Source: Trematomus loennbergii (taxonomy: Eukaryota; Chordata; Actinopteri; Perciformes; Nototheniidae). Taken from it: a stretch of DNA of 64,000 bases. The notes below the pieces were generated by a model. That model worked only from the letters and a program-made list of their open reading frames with translations, was not told where the DNA came from and ran no database searches. Of the stretch, positions 24,921-37,948 are shown in pieces. The DNA is taken from the NCBI GenBank assembly GCA_012861695.1, contig JAAOOA010000028.1, forward strand, positions 9,030,470 through 9,094,469, in the 5' to 3' direction. The translations under genes were made by a program, and so were the position numbers. Every line of letters begins with the position of its first letter. The stretch's first letter is position 1.

Positions 24921-27000
24921 CTTTTCCTTTAACTTCGATTAAATATGAATTTTGGAGTTTCATTTTACTTGTACACAACATTTAAATGTCACTGGAACCC
25001 TAAGAGCTGTTTTTTTGCGTCAGAAACATTAGCATGATTAGTGTTTACTGATCAAGAGAATCCATGTATCTCTCCTAACAACACATTTCACCAGCTATGC
25101 TCACACAGAGACACTTTGGAAACTTTCCTTCTCTTTTTTTCTCCGCCTGCCCTACCAGTGGGAAGCCTGGAAGTTCTCTGCCCCAGTTCTCCATGTCCTT
25201 GAGAGTTGTGCCTTCGGGCCGGGGCGGGTGGGGTCCCGTGGTGCACAATGTGTGCTTCTCACTCAGGCTCCCGCTGTACTCCGCCGCCCCTGCATGGCTC
25301 TGGAGACTTGCCAAACTCTGAGGGGTTGTCCGTGCGAGTGGGGGAGCGAGCACGTTACCACAGAACCGCTCCAAACATCTCACTTCCTTCCCCATGACGG
25401 TTGACCGGATATAAATCACTCTCCTGGATTGGCCGACTACAATGGGAAGCTTGGGAAGATGTTGTTATGAATAATCAGTGTAATTGCAATAAACAGTGTG
25501 AAGTGATGTGCAAATGACTGAGGATGTTGTTCTTCCACATCCTGCTTTGCAAAGGTTAAACGGTGTAGTGTGTGTGATGCCAGTTCAGTGAAGTTAACAA
25601 AAGCCATGTAAGATAAAAACACATTATTCAACTTTTGTTTGATTATGAAATTAACATAAGTAAGGGAAATTATAGAGGGTGGTCATAATTTGTAGCTGTA
25701 TATGTTTGACAAATCCCTTTATATTTTATTCAGTACATATGCGGTGTGTTTTTTCGTAATTAATATGGATATTGGCCGACAGCAAAGATAAAGATCCATT
25801 TTCTATATTTTGTCCTTGGATTGTGCACTCGGGGAATTCACTCCCCCTTTTCTCTTTCGTTTCCCTGGCTAAGGCATGGGGAATTGGTGGGATAAGAGGC
25901 TATTCCCTAAATAGCCCATGGCAAGAGGTATCCTGATTAGCATGCTGCCTGCTCTCTGGCAGCAGTCCTCCAGGCCACCAGCGCTATCACTTACGTGCTG
26001 TTTGTATTTGTAGTTGATAGTGTGTGCTGTTATAATTGGAATGAGCTCAGGAACCTCGTTTGCTTTTGATCCGCTGCCAGCCACTCAGAGTGCTAGTGGG
26101 CCACAGCTCTCACCTCAACACTCCCAGTGGATTATGGGAAACTGCAACGCTTATGTTCTAAAAAGCGCCTGACAGCATCTCACTCAAGGTCGAACAATAC
26201 AATGGTAAGTGTGGAACAAAAAAAGATGGAAAAAGTTGAACAGATATTTGATGTACACTGGATATTAAGTCAGGAACTGGAAAACATCCAGACTTGTGGA
26301 ACTAAGAGGCAAAAGTGAAATTGAAACTCTCAGATGACATTAGCATAAAGATGATTTCCATGGACACAAGCTGAACTTTGATATGAGAGGGTGCAATCAA
26401 ACAAACAACTATTTTACAGCACACATGGAATACGAATAACATCAATGTTATAATCATTAAAATGTCAGTCCTGGTTTAATTGGCCACAGTTGTTCTCGGT
26501 GGATACAGCAAGTGCAGATTATTCTACAACAAATATTTCCAAAGTAACTTTTTCTATCTACAGTGCAACCAAACAATACTTTCTTGTTTATGAGACGCCT
26601 TTTTCCTCAAACAATCAGTTTCAGCACAACATCAATGACATTGCGTTTCTTGTGTCTGATTCAAAGTAAAAGCCACCTTATTTTTTCGCCAGTGGATTAC
26701 TTTTAATATTAAGCAGCATATAAAGAAAATGTGATGCTTGCATAGACAGGGGTGAACTGTTACAATCAATGAGATAACATTTGGACTGGATTACATGCTA
26801 CTTCGTTTCTTGCAAATTCCCTGTGCAGTCATTTGAAAACCAGGGCGGTTAAAGCAAACTCTGCCACCTACAATAAAACAAGCCTACTCATATGAGAAGA
26901 TATTATAGAATACAATGAATGACTATTGCTGAAAAAGGGCTGCCATAATATTTATATTAATCATTATAAGATTTCATGATTTCATGTTATTATAATCACC

Positions 27001-27070
27001 TGCGAGATTTAAGCGATTTGAGCACCGGGAAAAGCGCTATATAAATAACATGTATTATCTTTATTATTAC
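27001..27070 (+). repeat. SINE/LINE tail remnant of the fish V-SINE/HE1 or L2 type
   Basis: The sequence around GAAAAGCGCTATATAAATA, preceded by GCGATTTGAGCACC and followed by a TTATTATTA run, matches the familiar 3' tail shared by fish tRNA-derived SINEs and L2-like LINEs. No 5' part was recognised, so it is a fragment. Family assignment is from memory. Confidence 0.6.
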
Positions 27071-29698
27071 ACCTTAATCATTGTTCGATTCAAGTGTTTC
27101 TAGTAAACTGTGACTGAAGCAGCTAAATGGAATCCAGCCAACATATTATTATGAATACCAATCTTTTGCCTAATGTGACAAATGGTAAACAGTGTTTTAC
27201 AGCATAACTTTAACACTAGCTGAACACATCATCATTCTGTGATTCAACGCGTACAACCAAAGTTTACTTTCCACAGTATCACTCATTGGGATCTCATCAA
27301 GAACTTAAATGTCAGACGTGAAGAAGAGTCTCAATTGATGTATGCTTGAGGTCCATTTCCTCTCACTCCATGACATTTCTACAGTTTGATCTGCTAGCTC
27401 AGCACTTTTCAAGAGTGGACCAACTCCAGGGACTTATGGGAGTTTGATGCTCCCTCGCTGCCAAATGCCAGCAGGCCAAATGAAAAAAGATATCCGAAAC
27501 TCCTAAACTCAATATTTAATCAAGCGCTGGATTACATTTGCTGTTTGATTAGGTAAGAGAATTCCACCTCCCAGAGTCTTTGATTGCTTTGAAAATATTT
27601 AGCCAAAAAAATTAATACTCCCCTTTGAACTGTGTGCTCTCACCACTAATATTTTAGCACCAGTGTATAATTGTCACAGTTACATTTTTGTTCTTTACTT
27701 TTTCTCCAATTCTTCTTTCTAGATACATTTAACTAAAACTCGTGTTTGTATTATCATCATTTTTTGGATGCTGTTGTGTTTTTGTTGTTGTTATTGCTAT
27801 CCTATTCAGCAGCCTCATTATCTTCCATGTTGTTTGACCATGAGTCCATCTTGTCGCATCCTAATCATCCAGGACTGCAGAAAATTCACCAGAGAATAAC
27901 CCTGATGAGCTTGTTCCAGGAGGGCATTACCACTGGTTAAGTACAAGCACCTGCTAAAATATTGGCAATTAGGACATAATTAGCTGCTAATGTATTTCTA
28001 ATCCGAAGCGGGCCATAGATTTGTCTTTTTTTGCGTAGACTCCCTTTTTTAATGTTCTCCGTTGTTATTGTTTTCCTCAGGTATTTGTATCCCGAGAACA
28101 TTGACTAAGTGCCCTAGTTCATCATATGCAAATGGCTTATTAATTACACATGCATTATGCCCGTATTCAGAAGACATCAAAGGGCCTGCGAGTCTTCAGA
28201 TGGTCCCCCTCTGTACCACACTCAGGTTACAAATGCCTCCGTGTGCACTTTCCTGCATGCCTTTTCGGGCAGAATAACTACATCCTCAATTAAAAAATTT
28301 CACAGGAACCTCTTTTTCTTGCCTCTTAATATTTGAGAAACACCTCCGGTGGTCTGTGGATGTTTGGTGCACAAATTGCAAATAATCATTCGAGCCTAGA
28401 TTACATAGCGCTATTAGAAAGCGGTGAGACTGTGAGTGTATCTTCATAGAAGAGCAAAACCAATATTTGCTTTACTAAATGAGAAGTGCCTATAGTCGTT
28501 CAGGGTACGACCTCACTAAGTTGGAGCAGATCTTTCCATTGATCAGCTCCTTGATCACAATAATAGTGCTTTGGTATTAATGCTTCAGCCTGAGCTTCAG
28601 ATATTTCTGCTCTGTGTCTGCATTTTTGCTCTGTCTAGTCCTCCCTAGTGAGTTCTCTGTTAACGACTGATACAGCAGGTGTCAGAGTGTGATTTATACA
28701 ACCTATAATGCCTCACATTGATTAGCAATAGAGCTCTAATGGGATGCCAGCTCTCAAACTCAGGTTAAAAAAAAAAAACATTGTGTACCACAACTTCTTA
28801 GTGCTTTTCTATATCATTATGCAGCCTATTTTTGCATGAATATTAGCAACCCAACGCGTTCAATGAGACGGCGTAGAGGGAGTTGGTGGTGTGCAATCAC
28901 TGTAACCCTGGGCAGTCCTCTGTTATCTGTCTCTGGTGGGCTGCTCTGACTGGGTGCTGCTAGCATAATTAGCACAGCACTCACTTTGATGATAAAATGG
29001 GTAATAGAGCATTCCTTCCCTCCCCTGCCTACCTGATTTTACCAGCGTTTATTGATCTAATTAAAATAATTCCGCTGTTAATGGTGTGTTTTTTTCGTTA
29101 TGGAAAGGAAGTTTTGATTACAGACACTTAAAAGATGAGACGTGTGAACAGACACACTGCACACAACACATTTAATTTAAAGGTATTCCTTGTGCCTGCT
29201 TCAGTTTGTTCTATTAACTGCTATCAGCTTGTGATGCTGAAAACAACATGTATAAAATATCTCCGTAAAGGTATTGCAATTATACAGAAGTCTTGTGGAT
29301 TACTGATATAAAGGAAACACATTTATTTGTCTTCATTGTAGGACTGTATAGTGTATCAAAACCACCAGATGGGGCTGATTCTTTCACAAATGAATCCCTC
29401 TTCTGGCAGTTTTTCTAGGAACACAGTACAAAATGCATAAATGAGGTGTTATTCTATAGCATTTTTGTATGGCACATCTGAAACTATCATTTCTCATTAG
29501 GAGACCAAACTGTTTGTGGTTGTCCTCATTACTAAAAAGATAGAGCTCTACCCCCAAAGGTAACTTCATCAACACCGGAGACAAATCTATCTTAGGTGCT
29601 CTATTTATATTTCTGACTCACTGCCACAAAGATTTATTCTGCACTCCTGTCAATCCATCTCTCTAATGGGCAATGGCATCCTTTTTAGTTTAGATGGC

Positions 29699-29699
<1 letters not shown>

Positions 29700-29761
<62 letters not shown>

Positions 29762-29825
29762 TGTGTGTGTGTGTGTGTGTTGTGTGTGTGTGTCTGTGAG
29801 TGTGTGTGTTTGTGTCTGTGTGTGT
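29700..29825. repeat. Interrupted (TG)n microsatellite
   Basis: About 126 bp of TG dinucleotides with a few phase breaks and substitutions. Reading frames across it are artefacts. Confidence 0.97.
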
Positions 29826-32800
29826 TCTTTAGCACCAGTTTTCTTTTTATCAGATGTGAACACAAGAACAAGTACCTCGAAGTGACGGAGCCCGTCTCAT
29901 CTCTGAAGAGAGTCATCTTTAGATAGAGAGCTCAGATGTCATGTAATTAAGATGATAAAAAAAAAAGCCCATTTGCCATTCCATGGGTTATTAATGTGGA
30001 CTAATGATGCTCAGATCAACCAGAAGATGTCTGCTTGTTATGGGGTTAATCTCCTCATTCTCGCGAAAGCCATAAAGATAAATATCTCTACACAGAAATG
30101 GACTCGTGAAAATCCCCAGAGAAATGCATCCCAACTTCATAAGAAAGTTTGAAGGACCAAAAATAAAACTGCTGCGTTGGTCAAGCTGCATATCCTATAA
30201 CTAAGAACAAATAAATACATTTAAACATTTGATTCTTTGTTATACAGTAATGAATAACAAATGCATTATATATTTGCACCACAGAAAAATACTGATAAGT
30301 GGTATTAATTGTATTTGTATTTACTTGTAGTAAAACCATTCTTAATATACTGAAGTATCTATTCATTACAGAACATATATACTATAGAGGTGTTAAGTAA
30401 AAGAGGCTTTGTAATTGAGCTTAATTAAATATACATTTTTTTTAATGTTTTAAAAGGTTTAAACTGCGCAAAAAGGTCACCATTTGTTGTACCTTCTGGA
30501 AAACGTATAACCCTAAATAAGTCTCCCTTAAACCAAAGATACAAAGTTTTTGTTAGAAGTGAATATAAGATAAGTTCTTTGTTGTCACTGAAGGTTACCA
30601 ACTTTAAATGAAACATGTTAATCACTTCTGTGGATGAATTCACGGGGGTAACCTGGGGTTCACGTGAGTGAATGGGTGGTAGAGATCCTCTTATTACATC
30701 TAATGTGTAAATGTCATGCTTTCTGATGACTTTATCATGAATGCTGTGATCATTACAATGCCATTAGGTAGCCGACTTGGTTGCACGTCATTAATGCACA
30801 CAAGCAATCTGAGGAGCAGCAGATAATGTTGTGTGGTGGTGGTGTTTAATGAGGGTCCATATTTGCATACTGGCCTCCACCCCCACTTTCATTCCCACCA
30901 CATTCTCATTTATAAAAATAAATCACATTAGAACATCACCAGCTAATAAAGTCGACTCCAGCCCATCCCACGTCCCAGTGATAGCCAAGTCTCAGTGCAG
31001 GAAACACAAAGCAGTCTCTCAGGATTAGAGAAAACCTATTACAGAAAATGCTCATATGGCCCTGCAACATTCCTCATATTAACACTGTGCTGCTCAAGCA
31101 AATTATGCCAGTTGTTGTGCTTGGTACAATCAAAAAAGAAATCAAGAAATCTCTTATGGAAGTTAGAACAAATGTTGAAAGTCGGCCTATCAAATAATGT
31201 AACCACTTAGAGAAGTCAGATTTAATTACATATCGCATCACCGCAAATAGAAGTAAAATAGGATTGCGTTTGATTTTGAAGTAGTTTGTAATCTTGATTG
31301 CACATAATTGTACAGGATACCACCTGAGGCGAGATAGTTTCACTGCCATTTGTGCATTATTGAAAAGCTTTGATTCCGCGAAGGAAAGATTGTGCTTTGA
31401 TTATGAAAGAAATGCAATTAATAGCAACACTTGTATTTTGAAGCTACACAGCTAAGCCTGATTTATTTGCTTCCCTGATGTACCACTGACTATGAACATC
31501 AATATCCAAACAAAAGAGGTCAAGAGCTACAACCTTGTAAGAGTGTTTTTTCTTGTGTTGGTGTGTCTGTCCGAGTGTTCACACGTTTATGCCCCCAAGT
31601 CAGAACTCGCTAAATAAACAGTGTGTTTCCTGATGCTTAACGGTGTGCACGGCCCATGCACCACTGATGTCAATCCACCCAGGACTACCAGTGGCCCCAC
31701 TTCGCTCACTTACTTACTCTTTGGCTCACTCCATCCTTCCTTCATGCTCAAATTGACACTTGGTGCAGAGGCAGGCAGACAGGGGGCCTCTCCGCCCTGC
31801 GCCTCCAGAGATGTGGCCCAGCTGTCAGCCGTCTAATCCAGTCCAACCTCCCCCTGAGCCAGGCAGGAACTCCAGGCTGCTCCCCCTCATCCTCACGCCT
31901 AGAGGCACAGCAAACAACTCAGCCCTCGTCAACACGGCACACAGCAGGCCGGGAGGGGACCACTTTGCTAGTCAAATCAGTCCTGGCCATTCTTCATAAA
32001 TCAAGTACAACCGTGTGACGGCACCCCTCACCCCCCCATTGTCCATGAAAGACAACAGGTTTTTGACAATGTGCTGACATCATGTTAGAAAGTATTGCAT
32101 CTTTTTATATCCCATACCAGATTGACAAAAAACGATTAACTTTTGTGTTTTAATCATACTGCATTGTTTTAGTATGGCAAGTAAAGTACTGCAGACAATT
32201 TTAATCATTTTTGTTTCCAATCAGTACACACAAACTGCACAAAGAATCCCCTGGCTGTCTCCTTTCACATCATAGGTGCTACTGTTGGCATTGTTACTAT
32301 GGAAACGACTGTACAGAGAAAATGGCATATTGGCAAATATAGATACAGTATTGTCTGCATGATTGAGACACTATCAAATACAAAGGTGTCTTATGGTAGC
32401 TAAATATAGTTATTTGACCTGACTTTGCAACAATGTGTCTATATAAATAAATGATTTACAATAATGGAACATGTGATAATACATGAAAACAGCATTTTAG
32501 AAATATAGATTTATCTGGTTTGATAGTGCTCATGGCACAGTTGTGGGCATTTGTGTTTTCAGGAGTATGTCTGTACCTTTTGTTTGGCTCCCTATGGCAT
32601 TCCCAATATCAGTATTCCTGTAGATGTGTTTGATGTGTTTGAAGCCAAGTAGCATACCTTGGAACATGACAGTAAACATGGCAGAGGCTCTCCCTCAGTG
32701 GAGCAGTGATGCACGTCACCCCTCAGAAGTGTGTGACGGATGTACAAACCAAACCCACCGGGCCACGTCGTCTCCTGGGATTCTACCTTACTATGCTGCG

Positions 32801-34529
32801 CTGACTGGCTGCATGTTTCTCAATGCTACGCCGTTCAGAATAATTCCACCCTGAACCTGGAAAACAAAAGAGCAAACTAAAATGGGAGCCAAACAAAGAG
32901 GAGAAATGCAAAACATGGACTTGTGACAAGTTATAGAACCCATTTAACTTGTTATCTGACCCAGCTGCAGCGGATGTCATGATATATCTCACTGTAATGT
33001 TTTCCCAGTGTTTCATCCCTGGAAAAATCACTAGTGTATGCCTCCTGCATGCATCCCTGGGGAAATTAAGAGGCACACTATGTATCTCGAGAGGATTCCC
33101 CCAAGAATGAGAATAAAGCATGCAGCATGAAAGAGTAGTGTTGGTGTGAGGGAGTTATTGGTCTGGCAAAAGGATTGCCAACACATCAAACTAGCATGGG
33201 TGTTGAACAAGACAGAAACTTGCACCATTTACACCTGCCAGAGAGAAAGAGAGCGCCACCCTGACATGGAACATTTCCATAACCACATACGCAACAGCAT
33301 GAGGTGAAGTGCAAGAGTTGACACTTCATGTCAGACTGAATTTCAGTGACATTTACAAGATGTTCACATGACAGAGTGTTGTTTTTCGGTTGATAAGATA
33401 AATCATTTGTATACAGCAGCAGTTTTATAATGTCACACATGCAAAGCTTTGAAAAGGGAATTATATGATCTGGGACCGAAACATTTGAGTGCATCAGCAA
33501 TTTGACAAAATAGTCAATAGTGGAAGATGGCTTTAAGCTTTTTCTCAATGTTTTTGGCATTGAATAGCAACAGTGCTAAAATGTTACAGCATAATGAAAC
33601 TAAGAGAAGAAAATTGTCACTGAACTCATGGGACAAACTGAACAGCAAACATACAGCAATGAATAGTAAACATCCATTCAGAACATATTTTAAACACTGA
33701 AAGATATGCTTTCATAAAGGTAAATCTTCTTTCATTAAAGAAACAACACATTTTATTAAATAATCTTCATTCAAGGTTCAATTTAATTGTAACTATATCT
33801 TACAGTTTTCATTGAGAGACCCTGTGAAGAAGTTGACAGCACTGTTAGAACCTGATTCAAAGTAAAAATGAAATGAAATTGTTTTACCCTGATGCAGAAG
33901 AAGGCAGTGTTCTACAAGATACTGCACATAATTAGTTACTCTCACATAATTTCCTCAACATGATCACAATTACTCCACTGGATTCTACTAAGCAATATAA
34001 GCTATACAAAATTGTCATGTGCAAACATATCCTCCTGTAAACTAACTAGCAGTAATGCCGGATTAGTTTCTACCAAATCACAACTTAAAACCCACTCAAT
34101 TAAACAAAAATAGCAATAGAAATAGTGCTGCAGGGGTCAGATTTGTTTCATAATTCCTGCAGTCTCCCCCATTAATGTAGTTGCTTCATTTAAAAAAATT
34201 AAAAAAATACATTGTAGTAGCCTAGGCCCTACTAGTTAGCCTATACCAAAAGTAACTGAGTTAGTGTTACGCATTAGTCCCTATTAGCACTAATCCCGTA
34301 CACTTAGGAAACATCCTTTTACATTACCTTCAAATTAATATTATTAAAAATGTGTGATCAATGGGCAAGTGGTTTATCGTTAGTAACCTAGCCTGTTGTA
34401 AGCACTTGGCTACATTTCAAGTCGCATTCATTAATGAGGAAAAAACTAAAGACATTATTGAAAAAAGAAAAGGGGAATGACAAACTGTGTCAGAATGTAA
34501 CAAAAAAACATGTTAATCAACAGTTTTTC

Positions 34530-35156
34530 AGCCGCCGCAAGAGAAGAGTTTATCGGAGCCCCAGAGAGGTGACACCCAGCTGTTACTCCGGAAGAGAAAC
34601 ACGTTGATTGTGTCACCTGTGAGTAAAGGTGCCGTGCGGAACCGCGGTAACAAACAGAGCCGGGGATAGCAATTAGTGAACAGTACGAAATTGCAAAAAC
34701 AATGCAGTCAAATTAAGGACCGCTTCATTATTGGGTTTGGTTGTGGCATGATTGGCATTATTGTAGACTTACCTCATTATCGTAATAAAAGAAATCACCA
34801 CAACTCCAGCAGCTAATCAGACACGCCCACGATTCTGCATCACCAACAGGTGTTGAGTGTGGCTAACATGCTACATGCTATCATCGTTGTTGATCGTCCA
34901 GTGGTGATGTAAAGGGTCACTAAACAGCTTTTACCTTTTAGTGACCTGTGTGAGGGCTTCCGGTTGTTTTTCACTGTTACTCCCAGATGTGACGGCGGTG
35001 CCTCAATTTGAAAAACGTTCTGAATTTATTGGAGAGGCGCAGTGGGAGAGCGAGGACGACTGGACTGTTTGTATAATGCTTTGAGATGAACGAGCAGAAA
35101 AGTTGAACCTGAGGCTGAAAGTGGAAGACTTCCCTCGCAGACTGCTGTACAGAGAG
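34530..35156 (+). promoter_or_regulatory. CpG-rich block ending in a splice donor: candidate promoter and non-coding first exon
   Basis: CpG dinucleotides cluster here (for example near 34531-34556, 34631-34665 and 34990-35100) against a CpG-poor background. The block ends at a near-consensus donor GAG|GTGAGT at 35156/35157. No long frame or known protein is coded. It could be a distal 5' exon of znf521, the start of a non-coding RNA, or just a CpG-rich enhancer. Nothing here separates these. Confidence 0.35.
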
Positions 35157-37854
35157 GTGAGTACAACAAACTCTAGATCAGAATGACAACATCTATTGCA
35201 TTGCCTCTCAACGTTGTTTACACATCTACATATGCGTTGCCTGCCTCGATAATGTCTTTTTTTCTGCTGAAAATTCAAGTTATTTCATTTATGTGGCCTT
35301 TTACTGGTTCTTGCACCCGCCGTGGTGTCTGTCATTCTTTTTAGTTATTTGAGTTTTGTCTTCTTTTATGGTGAGTTCTACTGAGTCCATAAGCCTACAC
35401 AGGAAGGCAGTTTTATAAATGATAATCAGTTGTGGCTTCAAAGTGTTGTCTATAAAAGGAATTTACTGTTGTTTTGGCATAAGTGCTCTGTGGTGTGTTC
35501 CACTAGTGTATAGCCTACATTGACATGTGTTGCTATTTATTTTTTAAGCCTAGCCTAAAGCTGTTAATTTAACTCTATATCCTCATCCTACCCCCTCCAA
35601 ATCCCCTTTAAAATGTAATGCAGGTATGTTTACTCGGAGTTCAACTTACCTACTTAAATATGTAATTCAAGTAAAATAACCTTAGTTGAGTAAAAATATT
35701 CCAATACTTACTAACACTTATTCAAGTGTTAACAAAGCTATATGGTAGGCCTTGTTATTGTTAAAAGGACATTAATTATATTTTCAAAGTGAATTCTTAA
35801 ATAAAATATAAACAGGTTTGCCTAGGAAAGGTGAAAGCAAGAAAGAAAGTCATACAGGGCGGAGTGATGGGATGGGGAGTAGTTGCTTGAGGAGGAGGGC
35901 AGTTCATTGAGGTCAGGTTGACAGTAAAGAACAGATGAGATGGGGCGCCTGAGAAGTGTTTTGTAGATGGGATGTTATAGGAGGGGGTGGTGGTGGGTTT
36001 GTGGATGGGAGTAGAGGGGGAAATCTAGGCCAGTGTCCAGACTCAGAGCACCAAAGGCCCCGCATCCCTGGATGCCCCGTGTCAGCCCTCTGACAGGAGA
36101 GATGGGACTTTAACACAGAGTTTTTCACCACCACCAGACGCTCCCCGTCTCCTCTGAAGAATACCCCCCCTCCTCAACTCGCTCACCAGTCAGAGTTTGA
36201 GGAGAGAAATGCACTCGTTACAATAAGGAGGGCACATGGCATGGGACCTGGGCTTTGAGTGCCGCCTCCTCCACACTCTCAGCAGAATAAGGATCTTTCC
36301 TGCAAGTGCTGTGTATTTCCAAAGTTGACCTGAAGTAAATATAATTTAGTACACAATGCTGAGGTGCATGACCACACAATATTATGTCGATTCTTGTTGG
36401 CTATTTAAAAATAACAACGTTATTGAGCATGAATACATGACACGCTGATAGCTGAATTACAATATTCATCCTCATCCCTGCAGTCTATTCTGCTCGCTCC
36501 TACCCCACAGATAAAGCAGACTTATTGTCAGGCTTAATCAGGTGGTCTGTTACCTTGGCAATTAAAGCCTTGTTAGAGTTATAAAACCTTGAGACTCAAA
36601 TGGAGAGTCCCTGGTGAGTCAAACCACTGAGCAAATCCTTAAACCAAACAACCTTCCAGTGGGAACACTTCTTCTCTGAGGATAGACGTTTAATTATCTC
36701 TGCTTGTTTGGGGGGAAAAGGAAGGAAAAACTGTTTCACTCCCTCTTGTTTGTCTTAAAAGCTCATGAGTATTTATTGGAATTAATTGAAGTGGCAATCT
36801 GTGCTATGTTTGATTTTACAATGTATATTGACCTAAGATAGATAATATTGTGAACCAATTGTGAGAGAATTTACAAAGAGGGGATGATTGTGCATGGTCG
36901 TGTTTGCAAGGAAAACAAAGAACATGGTTGTACTTGTATTGTCTTATTTTAGGGATATTAAACTAGTTTGTACTTAATTTACTTTAATGAATCTTTTTAG
37001 TATTGCTGCTAAGTGTGATCATTTATCATTTATTCCCAATTGATGCAAAACACCTACCTGAATGTTGGCTTTCATAAACTAGGCCAACAATTTTCCCGGA
37101 TGAATATAATTTTTTTCGAAAATAATGCAGCATATTTGAGCAACATGAAGTGATAATTTATCATTATTTAATGACTTCCCACAGACAGTACATCACACAT
37201 GGTGCAGTCAGCGACAACAGCTGTGCAGGATGTTGATGGGCTAATTCTCAGAGACTAAACTTCTGCCTGTTCTGTCCCACAAAACCATTTGACCTCTTCT
37301 GTGATGTCCAGCCTGACTTTTTCCTCTCTGAAAGGCCATTACTGTACCTCTCCACTTCGTTCCACACTTTGTCTGTTTCTCCTTACCTCCGTGGCATACT
37401 CCTCTAAATGGGCCTGGCATGCGTCCCACTACGAAGGTATTGTCTGTGGGTGGTGTTTAGGGAGGTGAGACCTTCTCTGGGACACACTAATCAGCTCCAA
37501 ACCAAGGCCCGGGCAGGGAGGCACTGGACAGGTGAGTGGAACCACTCGCCACACCCCACTGGCTGCTCCTTAGCGTGAGGGTCAAATCTGCTCCATCCTT
37601 TATGGCCCAGTCACTCCTTCATCCTGGTGTCCCCAATCACCTGGCTTCCATCCCTGGTCCCTTCCTTGGGGCCCCTGAGGGAGGGAACAGTGAGCAGCTG
37701 CTCTACCATGGGGGCCTCCTGAACGCGCCTTCTGCCACCCCCGTGTGTTTTAACCTTTTCTTTTAATTAACACTGTTCCAACTCCCAACTCCCGACTCCC
37801 CCCACCGAGGTCCGGAGAGAGGTTCTCGGGGCTTATGCAACTGTCAGGGAAGTG

Positions 37855-37948
37855 GGAGAGTCATAGGGGAGCAAGAGAGGTGGTGGGCGGGTGGTAGGGA
37901 TGAAGGTGAGAGGGTAGAGGAGGGGAGGAGGAGGAGGAGGAGGGGATG
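37855..37948. repeat. GGA-rich purine tract
   Basis: Strongly purine-biased plus strand, ending in repeated GGA triplets. Low complexity. Confidence 0.85.
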
